This document shows, in pieces, positions 8,244 through 16,898 of a stretch of DNA of 64,000 nt (position 1 is its first letter; every line of letters begins with the position of its first letter). The notes under the pieces were generated by a model. That model was not told the origin of the DNA and did not search any database. It saw only the letters and a program-made list of their open reading frames with translations. Made by a program: the position numbers and the translations under genes. The stretch spans positions 2,480,001-2,544,000 of the forward strand of contig CAVUMC010000002.1 in assembly GCA_963742535.1 (NCBI GenBank). Reading direction: 5' to 3'. The stretch comes from VRUE01 sp963742535 (GTDB taxonomy: Bacteria > Actinomycetota > Thermoleophilia > Solirubrobacterales > 70-9).

Positions 8244-8918
8244 ATGAACCTTGGCAAGCTGGTGACGATGCTGAACCCTGAGAAGACGCGGATGCCGACG
8301 CCCGAGGAAGCGCTGCCGGGCCGCAGCGAGCCCGCTTTTGAGGTCCCCGAGCACCACGCGGTGCTCAACACGCCGCTGCAGCCGCCTTTCCCGGAGGGGA
8401 TCGAGGTTGCCTACTTCGCCCTCGGCTGCTTCTGGGGAGCGGAGCGGCTCTTTTGGGGAATAGAGGGCGTCTACACGACCGCGGTCGGCTATATCAACGG
8501 GACGACCCCGAACCCCACCTACGAGGAGGTCTGCTCGGGGCGGACCGGACACACCGAGGCGGTGCTGGTCGCCTTCGACCCGGCCAAAGTCTCCTACGCC
8601 CACCTGCTCAAGGTCTTCTTCGAGGAGCACGACCCGACCCAGGGGATGCGCCAGGGCAACGACGTGGGAACCCAGTATCGCTCAGGCATCTACTTCGCCA
8701 ATGACGCCCAGAAGGCGACGGCGGAGATGGCGCGGGGCACCTACGACGAGGACCTACGCGCTGCCGGTCACGAACCGGTGACGACCGAGGTCGAGCCCGC
8801 TGGGCACTTCTATTACGCCGAGGACTATCACCAGCAATACCTGCACAAGGTGCCAAACGGGTACTGCGGGCTGGCGGGCACCGGGGTCTCCTGTCGGATC
8901 CCGGCGGCGGCTTCTTAG
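8244..8918 (+). CDS. msrA: Peptide-methionine (S)-S-oxide reductase MsrA
   Basis: 224 residues from ATG 8244. This start is preferred over ATG 8238 because AAGGAG (8232-8237) then lies 6 nt upstream. The catalytic cysteine is in the MsrA signature ALGCFWGAE (C62), with GHTEAVLV, EEHDPTQGMRQGNDVGTQYRS and YHQQYL all in place. It reduces methionine-S-sulfoxide in damaged proteins. The 50-residue N-terminal leader is longer than in E. coli MsrA but without export features. Convergent overlap of 4 nt with the SRPBCC gene. Confidence 0.96.
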   Translation: MNLGKLVTMLNPEKTRMPTPEEALPGRSEPAFEVPEHHAVLNTPLQPPFPEGIEVAYFALGCFWGAERLFWGIEGVYTTAVGYINGTTPNPTYEEVCSGRTGHTEAVLVAFDPAKVSYAHLLKVFFEEHDPTQGMRQGNDVGTQYRSGIYFANDAQKATAEMARGTYDEDLRAAGHEPVTTEVEPAGHFYYAEDYHQQYLHKVPNGYCGLAGTGVSCRIPAAAS

Positions 8919-9373
8919 CCGCCGGCCTCGCCCTCGACGAAGCGCTTCAGCTTCTCCGGCATGGTGTCGACCAATTGGCCGCGCAGGACGCCGACGAGCG
9001 GGCCGCGAATCAGCAGTCCGAGCTTGCGGCCGAGGTCGACCTCCAGCCGGTAGGTCGCGCGAGTTCGGCCGTCGCCCAAATCTTCCAGCTCCCAGGTGCC
9101 GTCGATCGCCTTCAGGTCGCCGTCCTCCTGGGTCCAGGCGATCCGCTCGGGTGCCTCGTAGCTGAAGCGCATCTCCGAGCCGAGTGTCTTGACTTTGGCG
9201 TCGGTCTCCATGTGGACCAGCACCTGGCTGCCGTCGACCCCGCGCTCACGGCACTCGGCGACCTTGATCTCCGGCTGCCAGCGCGGCGAGCCCTCGACGT
9301 CGGCAGCGACCTCGAAGACGGTCGCGATCGGCGCCTCGATCTCGATGCTGGCTGAACCGTCGACCTTGCTCAT
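8915..9373 (-). CDS. SRPBCC (START-like) family protein
   Basis: 152 residues with the polyketide-cyclase/START-like lipid-binding fold: N-terminal SASIEIEAPIATVFEVAADVEGSPRWQPEI strand-helix pattern, central beta sheet, and a long C-terminal helix beginning at RGQLVDTMPEKLKRF. These proteins bind hydrophobic ligands; the ligand here is unknown. The alpha/beta hydrolase gene ends 3 nt upstream, so they form an operon. Start ATG 9373. Confidence 0.82.
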   Translation of the reverse strand: MSKVDGSASIEIEAPIATVFEVAADVEGSPRWQPEIKVAECRERGVDGSQVLVHMETDAKVKTLGSEMRFSYEAPERIAWTQEDGDLKAIDGTWELEDLGDGRTRATYRLEVDLGRKLGLLIRGPLVGVLRGQLVDTMPEKLKRFVEGEAGG

Positions 9374-9376
9374 CGC

Positions 9377-10180
9377 TCAGACCGGCGCCAGTGCGTGCTC
9401 GCGGATCAGCTCCGCCGAGCGTTGGGATTGCTCCCACCAGAACATGTGACCGACGCCCTCGAGCGTCGCCAGGCGGGCGCCGGGGATCAACGCCGCGATC
9501 GCCTCGCCGTTGGGGTAGCGGAGCAGGCGATCGACGTCGCCGTGGATGACCAGGGTGGACAGGTCGATTTGGCCGAGTCGCTCGTGAGTGTCGTGTTCGC
9601 CGCAGGCGCGCATCTGCTGCAGGACCACGGGCTGTGGGGCGGGCAGGCTCGAGCCCATCTCGGCGAAGGCGGCGAAGCGCGAGTCCTCGGCGCGGAAGTC
9701 GGGGGAGAGGTTGATCTCCCACATCGCCCGGAAGACCCGCTCGCGCTCACCCGACGCGTAGGCCTCTCCCAGCATTTGCAGGTCCTCGGGCGCCATCAGC
9801 GACCCGCTCGGTCCGCCGCAGTAGCTCGCTCCGATGGTCAGGGTGCGGATCCGCTCCGGGTTGGCCAGCGCCAACTCCTGGGCGATCATGCCGCCCATCG
9901 AGATGCCGACCAGGTGGACGGTCTCGAGCTCCAGCGCGTCGAGCAGGCCGACCGTGTCGGCGGCGAGGTCGGCGGTGGTGAACGGCAGCCGCGCGGGCCC
10001 AGAGTGCCCCATGCCGCGGTTGTCGAAGACGACCGTGTCGAAACTGCGCTCCAGCTCGTCGCGGAAGGGCCTGCCCCAGGCGAGGTGAGTGGCGCTCATC
10101 CCCTGGATCAGCAGCAGCGGCTCACCCTCCCCGGCACGCTCGTAATAAAGCTCTGTTCCAGCTGCATCGACGCTCGGCAT
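9377..10180 (-). CDS. Alpha/beta hydrolase
   Basis: 267 residues. Nucleophile elbow GISMGG with S94, the oxyanion HGxxx-equivalent GMSATHLAW near residue 27, the acid in VIHGDVDRL and the catalytic histidine in GVGHMFWWE complete the triad. The layout is that of 3-oxoadipate-enol-lactonase/haloalkane-type esterases; substrate unknown. First gene of a two-gene operon with the SRPBCC protein. The start is ATG 10180, and the tRNA-Arg gene begins 52 bp away on the other strand. Confidence 0.9.
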   Translation of the reverse strand: MPSVDAAGTELYYERAGEGEPLLLIQGMSATHLAWGRPFRDELERSFDTVVFDNRGMGHSGPARLPFTTADLAADTVGLLDALELETVHLVGISMGGMIAQELALANPERIRTLTIGASYCGGPSGSLMAPEDLQMLGEAYASGERERVFRAMWEINLSPDFRAEDSRFAAFAEMGSSLPAPQPVVLQQMRACGEHDTHERLGQIDLSTLVIHGDVDRLLRYPNGEAIAALIPGARLATLEGVGHMFWWEQSQRSAELIREHALAPV

Positions 10181-10232
10181 CGCTCGCGATCCTACGCCAG
10201 CCGACTCACCAAGGCCTAATCTTGGCTCGCCC

Positions 10233-10305
10233 GCCCCAGTAGCTCAGTGGACAGAGCACCGGCCTTCTAAGCCGATGGTCGCTGGTTCGAATCCAGCCTG
10301 GGGCG
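10233..10305 (+). tRNA. tRNA-Arg (UCU)
   Basis: A 73-nt cloverleaf. Acceptor GCCCCAG pairs with CTGGGGC (10298-10304), discriminator G10305, D arm AGCTCAGTGGACAGAGC, anticodon loop CTTCTAA with anticodon TCT, and T arm GCTGG-TTCGAAT-CCAGC. CCA is not encoded. Confidence 0.96.
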
Positions 10306-10324
10306 CTCTGGTGTGTTGCAGTGG

Positions 10325-10900
10325 TTATCCGCCCGGCTTGCGCTGGCAGGGCAGTTTCCCCCACAGTGAACCTCTGACCGGCGGTGGCAGGGACGATTGC
10401 GGCTGTGTCGCGCGTACGCTGCGCAACTGCCGCGCGGCGGTTTTGAGGAGGCCAGGACTTTCGGCCCCCACAACCACTGTCGTACGACCCGTGAAGACTT
10501 CGATCGGACTTCCCCCTTCCGGGCCACCTCTACCACCCGCCGCCTTTGCCCCGCGGAAGTCATACAGAAAGCGTCGCTGGTGGAGAGCGCTGGCCCAGCG
10601 GTCGCAGGTGCTGAAGACCTGGATCTCGACCGGGGGAGCGCAACCGCCGCCGTCCCAGGTGTGAGGTGGTTCGCAGTCGCCGTAGATGAAGGTGCAGCAA
10701 CTCCTTGCCAGATGGGGTATTCCAATGATTTCTTCGAGCGGGAGTCCGGCGACTTCCGGGCCCGCGTAGTAGACGGGGTAGGTGTCGAACTTTTTCACTT
10801 CACTCAGGCTGGGCCTGTCGACCTCTTTTCCGCAGCCACAGAGGATGAGTCCGCAGGTGACGATTGCGCAGGCGATGGCGAGGATTCGATGGAGGTTCAT
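10325..10900 (-). CDS. Putative lipoprotein of unknown function
   Basis: 191 residues. The first 23 residues are hydrophobic and end in LILCGC, so cleavage before C23 (L-C-G-C) as a lipoprotein is plausible. The mature part has the block FDTYPVYYAGPEVAGLPLEEI, seen in a family of thermoleophilial lipoproteins, and several cysteines (SCCTFIYGDC, GGGC) that could pair outside the cell. Function not known. It lies 6 nt downstream of the DUF3999 gene end and may be the third gene of that operon. Its 3' end lies 20 bp from the tRNA-Arg gene on the other strand. Confidence 0.7.
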   Translation of the reverse strand: MNLHRILAIACAIVTCGLILCGCGKEVDRPSLSEVKKFDTYPVYYAGPEVAGLPLEEIIGIPHLARSCCTFIYGDCEPPHTWDGGGCAPPVEIQVFSTCDRWASALHQRRFLYDFRGAKAAGGRGGPEGGSPIEVFTGRTTVVVGAESPGLLKTAARQLRSVRATQPQSSLPPPVRGSLWGKLPCQRKPGG

Positions 10901-10906
10901 GCCGGA

Positions 10907-12124
10907 TCACACTCGCTTTCTCAGTGCGAGCAGGCCGACGGCGCCGAGGGCGACGGCGGCGAGGACGAGTGCGCCGGTTATCAGGCCGGGATTTCGCGTC
11001 GCGAAGGAACGCGTGTCGGGGGGTGGCTGGAAAGACGGGTTTTCGTGCTCCGCTCCCAGCCGACCTGACACGGTGCGCTCGTTCTCCATTGCGCTTGCCG
11101 GCAGGCGGGCGAAGTCGTAGTCGGGTGGGCTGGCGCTCGTGCTTCCGTAGTAGATGGTGAAAGGCGCCGGGTGTCCGCCCTCAAGCAGGAGGGCGCGCGA
11201 TCGGCTCCAGGCGGAGACTTCGATGCCGTGCAGGGGTGGATCGTCACCGTTGCCGATCTCGATCCGGATGTAGCGGTCATGCGCTCGGATTGGGATCGGC
11301 GCCGAGCTGGAGCCGGCGAAGCGGAAGATCCGGGCGGCGGCAAGGGGCGTGAACTGCATCCCGTCGTTTGAGCCGAGGATCGTCACTGGGCGCTCATATC
11401 GCGCGGTATCCGCGTCGATGCGGAGCTCATTGACCGGGACGTTGCGGAAGCCGAGGTCAAGGATGATAACTGTGCGTTCCCCGTCCTCGCCCTGTTTCGT
11501 CGACTTGATCGTGCGTCGCAGGAGGTGCGGCCGTTCGCGGGCTCCGGACACGCTTGCGCCGGCGATGCGGCTGACGCCGCTGACCCTGACGAGCAGGTAG
11601 CGGTAGTCGCTGGGCGGGAAGACGGCGACCGTGCTGCGCGCCGGTTGTGCCCCGCGAACGTCGTAGACGCCGGTCGCTGAGAGGCGGGTGAAGGGACCGT
11701 CCCTGTCGTCGGCTCCGAGGATCACTGCACGACCGACGAAATTGCGCTCCGGAATGTCGAGTTCGACGCGATCGCGGACCCTCCGTTGCGCTCCGAGGTC
11801 GAGCAGGGCGACGGCGGCTTGGCCCTGGCGCCCACTGTTCAGAACCGGCACCGCTTCGGAGGTGGTGGCGCGTTGGTTCGGGGCGTGGCGCCACGGCACC
11901 GTGCGCCCGTCCGCATCGACCACCCGCAGGTCGGCGAAGGCCGGCGCGGAGTGTTCAAACAGGGCCCCGTCAGGCTCGACGAGCACTGGCGCCGCCTCGC
12001 TCTGGTCGAGTGCCAGGCCACGCGTGTAGCGGAAGTCGGCTCGTTCGAGCTCGGCTGCGGCGGCCGGTGGGGCGCCGGCAACGAGAGAGGCGACCAGGGC
12101 CGCAAGGACGATGGGCAGCTTCAT
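10907..12124 (-). CDS. DUF3999-like secreted/membrane-anchored protein
   Basis: 405 residues: signal peptide (about 1-24, ending AAAA-EL), a large beta-rich extracytoplasmic region, and one C-terminal membrane helix (about 378-400) followed by RKRV. The domain resembles DUF3999, which usually sits beside DUF2339; that pairing is seen here with an ATGA overlap to the gene upstream. Two discoidin-like repeats (VILGADDRDGPFTRLS and VTILGSNDGMQFTPLA) hint at carbohydrate or peptide binding on the surface. The pair is thought to act in the cell envelope, but no activity is established. Confidence 0.78.
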   Translation of the reverse strand: MKLPIVLAALVASLVAGAPPAAAAELERADFRYTRGLALDQSEAAPVLVEPDGALFEHSAPAFADLRVVDADGRTVPWRHAPNQRATTSEAVPVLNSGRQGQAAVALLDLGAQRRVRDRVELDIPERNFVGRAVILGADDRDGPFTRLSATGVYDVRGAQPARSTVAVFPPSDYRYLLVRVSGVSRIAGASVSGARERPHLLRRTIKSTKQGEDGERTVIILDLGFRNVPVNELRIDADTARYERPVTILGSNDGMQFTPLAAARIFRFAGSSSAPIPIRAHDRYIRIEIGNGDDPPLHGIEVSAWSRSRALLLEGGHPAPFTIYYGSTSASPPDYDFARLPASAMENERTVSGRLGAEHENPSFQPPPDTRSFATRNPGLITGALVLAAVALGAVGLLALRKRV

Positions 12125-13911
12125 TGCGCCACCTCCTCGGTGTCGTTGCCCACGCCGACCCGAATCCGCTGGTAGGCGAAGGCGCCGACCAGCAGGAACA
12201 TCCCGAGCGCGATGAACGAGAGCACCCGCGAGAGCTCGTCGAGCTCGGCGAGGTCGTAGGTGGCGACCTTGGTGGCGGCGAGGCCGAGCAGCGCCAGCCC
12301 GCTGAGGCGGAGGCGGGGAACGTCGCGCAGCAGTCCGTAGACAACCGCCGCGAGGCCCGTCAACGCCCAGAAGGCCGAAAGCAGGACCTGGCCTATCTGC
12401 CTTGTCTCCCCGGCAGCGGTGACGCCGAAGGTGTCGACGATCGTCACCGAGGCGAGGTAGAAGAGCGCGGCGGCTCCGATTGCCTCGCAGAGCCGGGCAA
12501 TGCCGAGGTCGAAGTCACGCAGGGCAAAGCGGCCGTACAGCGCCGCCGCAGCGCAGGCGCCGAGCCCGATGGCTGCGTCGCCGAGATGCGTCACGCCATC
12601 GACGATCGCGGCCGGCGGCGCCTCGAAGGCGAGCACATGCCCGAGGGCGAGGCCGAGGTAGGTGCCGGCCACGATCAGGAGGCGCTCGGCGTTCGAACCG
12701 AAGGGCTGGGACTCGCGGCTGGCCCGGGTCGCCAGGTAGGTGAGGACGATCGCCTGGAGCGCCCAGCCGACCACGAGGACCGGCCCGTCGACGGCACTGG
12801 CGAATCCGAGCGACGAGAGAGCGAGGCCGACACCGATGAGGAGCGAGCCGATCTCCCGGTTGATCTCCCGGCGAAGCACGATCGCCCCGAGCAGGATGTG
12901 GCCGGCGGCGAGGCCCAGGAGCCAGGCGATCGCCGCATCGGGATGGCCGGTCGTGGAGAGCGAGGAGTAGCCGGCGCCGGCGATTAGCACGGCATTAGTG
13001 AGCATCAGCAGCCAGGATGCGACCGGGAGCTTCTCCGGGGCGCGTTGTCGCAGCTCGTAGCCGATCGCGGCGACTGCATAGAGCGCCCAGAAGCCGATCA
13101 GCACACCGAGCGTGGCCAGTAGCTGCGCTTCGAAAGTCTTCTCGGCCCAGTACAGGAGCTGCGGCGTTGAGACCGCGAAGGCGCCGAGCGCGAGCCAGTT
13201 CCATCGCTTCCAGAGCAGAATCGCGACGGCGGCAGTGAGGGCGATCGCCATGAAGGCGAGGGAGGTCCAGGTGGACCCAGTCCCGATCAGCACCGGCGCC
13301 AGCAACGCGCCGACGATTCCAATCGCGGCGACGATTACCGCTTCCCAGCGAACCGCTATCGCCACGCCGACGATGCCGACCAGACCGGCGCCGGCGAGTC
13401 CGACCCCGACTGGGATCAGGTCGTATACCTGGGCTCCCACCAGGAGGGTGGCGAAGAGGCCGAAGAGCGAGCTCGCTACGGCCGCCAGTGCCGCCTCCGT
13501 GCGCCCCTTGCGCTCGTAGAGCCAGACTCCGGTCAGCAGCAGGGAGGTAGAGCCGAGAAAGCCGAGCAGGGTGCGCATCGGCTCATCGATCCAGCCGTGA
13601 TCGATTGCGATCCCGAGCAGGAAGACGATCCCAAGCAGGATCGCGATGCCGCCGACCCAGGCAAGCACGCGACCCCCGAGGAGCTCCTCGAAGGCACGTT
13701 GGGAGAACTGCGGATCAGTTGCTATCCGCCCGGACTGTTCGGACTGGGGGGCAACCGCCGCTGGCCGGGCGGGCGCCAGTGGGGTCCAGGTTGACGGCTG
13801 CGGGGTGGGGGACGGGAAAGCTCGGTGCTCGACCCGCTCGAGTCGGCGGCGTAGATCCGCCAACTGCCGCTCGATCGACCCCAGCTCGCCTCCATTTCCT
13901 TCTTCAGGCAT
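12121..13911 (-). CDS. DUF2339 polytopic membrane protein
   Basis: 596 residues. A short N-terminal coiled coil (IERQLADLRRRLERVEH, about 12-29) and a proline/alanine linker lead into roughly 16-18 hydrophobic segments from residue 80 to the end, matching the DUF2339 family. The first membrane block (FEELLGGRVLAWVGGIAILLG) is the family hallmark. Stop and start overlap the DUF3999 gene by 4 nt (ATGA). Its promoter region faces the sterol-desaturase gene and holds two TetR-like dyads. Function unknown, envelope-associated. Confidence 0.85.
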   Translation of the reverse strand: MPEEGNGGELGSIERQLADLRRRLERVEHRAFPSPTPQPSTWTPLAPARPAAVAPQSEQSGRIATDPQFSQRAFEELLGGRVLAWVGGIAILLGIVFLLGIAIDHGWIDEPMRTLLGFLGSTSLLLTGVWLYERKGRTEAALAAVASSLFGLFATLLVGAQVYDLIPVGVGLAGAGLVGIVGVAIAVRWEAVIVAAIGIVGALLAPVLIGTGSTWTSLAFMAIALTAAVAILLWKRWNWLALGAFAVSTPQLLYWAEKTFEAQLLATLGVLIGFWALYAVAAIGYELRQRAPEKLPVASWLLMLTNAVLIAGAGYSSLSTTGHPDAAIAWLLGLAAGHILLGAIVLRREINREIGSLLIGVGLALSSLGFASAVDGPVLVVGWALQAIVLTYLATRASRESQPFGSNAERLLIVAGTYLGLALGHVLAFEAPPAAIVDGVTHLGDAAIGLGACAAAALYGRFALRDFDLGIARLCEAIGAAALFYLASVTIVDTFGVTAAGETRQIGQVLLSAFWALTGLAAVVYGLLRDVPRLRLSGLALLGLAATKVATYDLAELDELSRVLSFIALGMFLLVGAFAYQRIRVGVGNDTEEVAQ

Positions 13912-13926
13912 CAGAACTCCTATCTC

Positions 13927-13980
13927 GTTGCTGACCGATGGTCAACAACCTAACAAACTTGTCAACCGACGGTCAATAAG
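13927..13980. promoter_or_regulatory. Two TetR-like operator dyads between divergent genes
   Basis: The 110-bp gap between the DUF2339 and sterol-desaturase genes contains a near-perfect 23-bp palindrome at 13927-13949 (GTTG-C-TGACC-GAT-GGTCA-A-CAAC) and a related dyad at 13958-13980. Both share ACCGAyGGTCAA, and the copies are 31 bp apart, three helical turns. This fits a TetR-family repressor binding cooperatively. No regulator gene is adjacent, so the protein must be encoded elsewhere. Confidence 0.5.
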
Positions 13981-14021
13981 GCGTTGCGGAAGCGATGCCG
14001 TCCGACAGCTAGTTTTCAACC

Positions 14022-14849
14022 GTGGCTGAGGTTCTCTACTACGCGATCCCGGCGTTCGTGCTGCTGCTCGTGATGGAGCTGCTCTCGTTCAAGTACCTGC
14101 GCGACGACGACCTGGTCGGTTACGAGGCGCGGGACACGCGCACCAGCCTGGCCATGGGCGGCGGCAACGTGGTGATCAATGCTGTCTGGAAGCTTGTCGT
14201 GCTGGTCGCTTATGCGGGGTTGTACGAGTTGACGCCGCTGCGGATGCCGGCGGATCAGTGGTGGACCTACGTGCTGCTCTTCCTAGCCGATGATTTCGCT
14301 TACTACTGGTTTCACCGCGTTCATCACGAGGTGCGGGTCTTTTGGGCGAGCCACGTTGTTCACCACTCGTCCGAGCACTACAACCTTTCGACCGCGCTGC
14401 GCCAGACCTGGACGCCGATGACGTCGCTGCCTTTCTGGGCTCCGCTGGCGCTGCTCGGCTTCGCCCCCTGGATGATCCTCCTCCAGCTTTCGATCTCGCT
14501 GATCTACCAATTCTGGATTCACACCGAGCGGGTGAAGAAGCTGCCGGCCCCGATCGAGTTCATCTTCAACACTCCTTCGCACCACCGTGTTCACCACGGT
14601 GCCAACGAGGTCTACCTCGACCGTAACTACGGGGGCATCCTGATCATCTGGGACCGGATCTTCGGCACCTATCAGGGTGAGACCGAGCGGGTGCGCTACG
14701 GGCTGACGAGGAACATCCGCAGCTTCAAGCCGACCCACGTCGCCTTCCACGAGTTCGCCGCGATCGCCCGGGATGTGCGTGCGGCGAGCGGTTGGCGGGC
14801 CAAGCTCAGCCATGTCTTCCGTTCGCCCGGCTGGTCCCCGCGAGGTTAG
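14022..14849 (+). CDS. Sterol desaturase / fatty acid hydroxylase family protein
   Basis: 275 residues from GTG 14022. Four to five membrane helices and the three histidine clusters of the superfamily are present: H98-RVHH, then HVVHHSSEHYN, and NTPSHHRVHHG near residue 190. These bind a di-iron centre that hydroxylates or desaturates lipid substrates at the membrane. The sequence resembles the bacterial group also compared with alkylglycerol monooxygenase. Transcribed divergently from DUF2339 across the paired dyads, so probably controlled by the same lipid-responsive TetR protein. Confidence 0.88.
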   Translation: MAEVLYYAIPAFVLLLVMELLSFKYLRDDDLVGYEARDTRTSLAMGGGNVVINAVWKLVVLVAYAGLYELTPLRMPADQWWTYVLLFLADDFAYYWFHRVHHEVRVFWASHVVHHSSEHYNLSTALRQTWTPMTSLPFWAPLALLGFAPWMILLQLSISLIYQFWIHTERVKKLPAPIEFIFNTPSHHRVHHGANEVYLDRNYGGILIIWDRIFGTYQGETERVRYGLTRNIRSFKPTHVAFHEFAAIARDVRAASGWRAKLSHVFRSPGWSPRG

Positions 14850-14883
14850 TTTGGCGATCTGAACCGGGGGGTAGCCCGGGGCC

Positions 14884-15024
14884 ATGGAGCTATCAATTGT
14901 GTTGATCATCATCGGGATCGTTTTGGCGATCCTCGTCAACTACATATTGGGGATCATCGTGATCCTGATTGGGTTGGCGATGCTGCTTCTGCCTCGCCTA
15001 CGGGGAGGTGGTGCGCGGGTGTAG
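14884..15024 (+). CDS. 46-residue two-helix membrane protein
   Basis: ATG 14884 to TAG 15024. The product is almost entirely hydrophobic: two helices (about residues 3-18 and 22-36, joined by VNYILG) and a basic RLRGGGAR tail. No soluble domain. It sits between the sterol desaturase (34 nt upstream) and the UspA-like membrane protein (13 nt downstream) in the same direction, so it is probably part of that transcript. Function unknown; short hydrophobic proteins like this often modify a partner membrane enzyme, which is speculation here. Confidence 0.55.
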   Translation: MELSIVLIIIGIVLAILVNYILGIIVILIGLAMLLLPRLRGGGARV

Positions 15025-15037
15025 CTTGGTGTGAGCC

Positions 15038-15637
15038 ATGACCCCCTGGAAGCTTCCTTTCGTAGTAGCCGGGGTTGTGGTGCCAGTTGCCGCGGCCTTC
15101 ATGCTCGGCGGTCCGGGCGTGGGGGTCGCGGTAGGTGCGTTGGTGACCGTCGCCTTGGTTGCAATAGCTGTGCGGCAGCGACCGGAGGAGCCGATCGCCC
15201 CACCGCGGGGGAATAACGGCGGACGTCACGTGCTGATCGTCGCCGCCGAGGACGTTGAGGATCCGGCGGACGTTGAACGAGTTACACATGCGGCTGGAAT
15301 CTCCGCCACACGCAGTGACAAGGATGGGGACGAGGTGCGTGTGTTGGTGCCGGCTCGAATCGGCTTTCTCGATCGCTGGGCATCTGATGTCGAGGGTGCC
15401 CGCCACCGTGCGCAGCAGCGCTTGGTCGTGACCGTCGCGGCGCTCGCCAAGGCCGGCGTTTCGGCGGAGGCGCGAGTCGGCGACGAGGACATCGTGCAGG
15501 CGGTCGAAGACCAATTGCAGAGTTATCCAGCGACTGAGGTCGTCTTGGTCGGCGCCGATGAGGGCGGCGAGGGCGAGGCCGCTGCGCGACTACGTGAGCG
15601 ACTGCGCGCCGAGTTCCACTACGTGCGGCTCGGTTAG
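15038..15637 (+). CDS. Membrane-anchored UspA-like protein
   Basis: 199 residues: two N-terminal membrane helices (about 7-24 and 26-45) followed by a cytoplasmic alpha/beta domain starting at GRHVLIVAAEDVEDPADVERV and ending VVLVGADEGGEG...LRERLRAEFHYVRLG, resembling a universal-stress-protein fold with a degenerate glycine loop. Perhaps a nucleotide-binding stress protein tethered to the membrane; the ligand is not predictable. The stop lies 1 nt from the stop of the convergent secreted-protein gene. Confidence 0.65.
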   Translation: MTPWKLPFVVAGVVVPVAAAFMLGGPGVGVAVGALVTVALVAIAVRQRPEEPIAPPRGNNGGRHVLIVAAEDVEDPADVERVTHAAGISATRSDKDGDEVRVLVPARIGFLDRWASDVEGARHRAQQRLVVTVAALAKAGVSAEARVGDEDIVQAVEDQLQSYPATEVVLVGADEGGEGEAAARLRERLRAEFHYVRLG

Positions 15638-15638
15638 T

Positions 15639-16625
15639 TCAGCAGGAGTGCGCGGCGGCGGCGCTCCGCACGACCTCGAAGGCGCTGCCGGGGATGCGCT
15701 TCAGTTGATTGAGGTTTTCGTCGCTCCAGTGCCGGTCGCTGCTGCCGCTGAAGTACCAGTTGGAGCCATTGTCGGCGACGATCATCCCGTAGTGCTTGAA
15801 CGCTTCGGCGATCACCTTCGCGCCGCCGCTGAAACCGCCGAGGCCATAACCGGCCTTGAGTCGCAGCCGCGTTCCCATCGCCGGGGCGTTTGGGTTGGAG
15901 GTGTCGCCGGCGCAATGTGAGGCGGGGTGGACCCAGGCGTTGCGAGTGCTGCCGAAGGTGACCCGGATCGCGTGGTCGAGGTGACCGGCGGCGACCTCGT
16001 CTTGGCGGACGAGACCGGGGAAGATCGGCAGGCCGGCGGCGTCCGCGGAAGTCCACGAGTCAGGGCGGCGAGCGGCCGAGCGCAGGTCCCACTTGGTTCC
16101 CGAGTCAGCGTTCCAGCGCCCGCCCTTGAAGAAGGCGCGGTAGAGCTCGTAGAGCGTGCAGTCGGCGCGATCGACGACGAGCACGTGGCGGTCGCCATCG
16201 CTGCCATTGCCGCCCTCGACCGGCGCACCCTTCGGCACCGGGAAGGGTCCGGGATCGCTCTCGTCTCCGTAGGCGGTGTAGTGGACCGGCAGCTTGGGCT
16301 GGCCCTGGCCGACGACGGCGTAGGGGAAGCCATAGGTGCGCGGCGAGCCGAAGTCGGGGTGGAGGTCGGCGCCGCCGTGGGAGTTGATGTAGGCGATCGT
16401 GGCGGCGGAGTTGCGGGCGACGGGGGCCTTGGAGACGTCCTGGTTCCAGGCAGCCTCAGTAGGGAGGGACGGTGCGTTGGCGGGGGTGCCGGCCGGTGGG
16501 GCGGGGAAGACGGAACAGTCGCCCAGGTCGGGGTAGGGACCGACCGCACGAGCTGAACTCAATCCAACCGCTGCGACCACCGCCAGTGCGAGCAGCACCG
16601 ACGCTGCCGCGCTACGCCTCGCCAT
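15639..16625 (-). CDS. Secreted conserved protein of unknown function
   Basis: 328 residues from ATG 16625. A clear signal peptide (about 1-26, ending SSARA) precedes a globular domain rich in W/H/Y. Recurrent blocks are DHAIRVTFGSTRNAWVHPASH, MGTRLRLKAGYGL, YGMIVADNGSNWYFSG and LNQLKRIPGSAFEVV. I have seen this arrangement in secreted actinobacterial proteins but cannot name a function; the conserved H and W residues suggest carbohydrate or metal handling outside the cell. Its first 14 nt overlap the end of the upstream small protein, so the two are co-translated. A longer in-frame opening to 17357 is only antisense to the amidotransferase gene. Confidence 0.75.
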   Translation of the reverse strand: MARRSAAASVLLALAVVAAVGLSSARAVGPYPDLGDCSVFPAPPAGTPANAPSLPTEAAWNQDVSKAPVARNSAATIAYINSHGGADLHPDFGSPRTYGFPYAVVGQGQPKLPVHYTAYGDESDPGPFPVPKGAPVEGGNGSDGDRHVLVVDRADCTLYELYRAFFKGGRWNADSGTKWDLRSAARRPDSWTSADAAGLPIFPGLVRQDEVAAGHLDHAIRVTFGSTRNAWVHPASHCAGDTSNPNAPAMGTRLRLKAGYGLGGFSGGAKVIAEAFKHYGMIVADNGSNWYFSGSSDRHWSDENLNQLKRIPGSAFEVVRSAAAAHSC

Positions 16626-16863
16626 CGACTCGGTCTCGCACTTGAAGGCGGCCGATCTCCAGCTCTTCAATCTCGAGCTTTTCGAACGTCCCCTGCCCGA
16701 CCTTGAGTCGGCCAACGCTGAGTCTGCCGATGGCGAAGCCGCCGATCGCCGCGGCGCCGACGGCGAGCGCCCCGATCGCGACGGCGCCACGCGCCTGCAT
16801 GCCGGTGGCTGCAGCTGGCCGCATCTCCGGACGGAAGAAGGAGATCCCAAAGCGCTCGGGCAT
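16612..16863 (-). CDS. Small protein with AxG-type repeat helix
   Basis: 83 residues from ATG 16863. After a short polar leader (MPERFGISFFRPEMRP) the sequence becomes a run of five-residue-like repeats: GAVAIGALAVGAAAIGG, FAIGRLSVGRLKVG, then LEIEELEIGRLQV. The hydrophobic, glycine-punctuated pattern recalls right-handed quadrilateral beta helices of pentapeptide repeats or a membrane-inserted strand. It overlaps the start of the secreted-protein gene by 14 nt, and faces the divergent amidotransferase gene. Function unknown. Confidence 0.65.
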   Translation of the reverse strand: MPERFGISFFRPEMRPAAATGMQARGAVAIGALAVGAAAIGGFAIGRLSVGRLKVGQGTFEKLEIEELEIGRLQVRDRVDGEA

Positions 16864-16898
16864 CGCCGGAACCGTAGCGCGGCTAGCCTGGGACGCCG

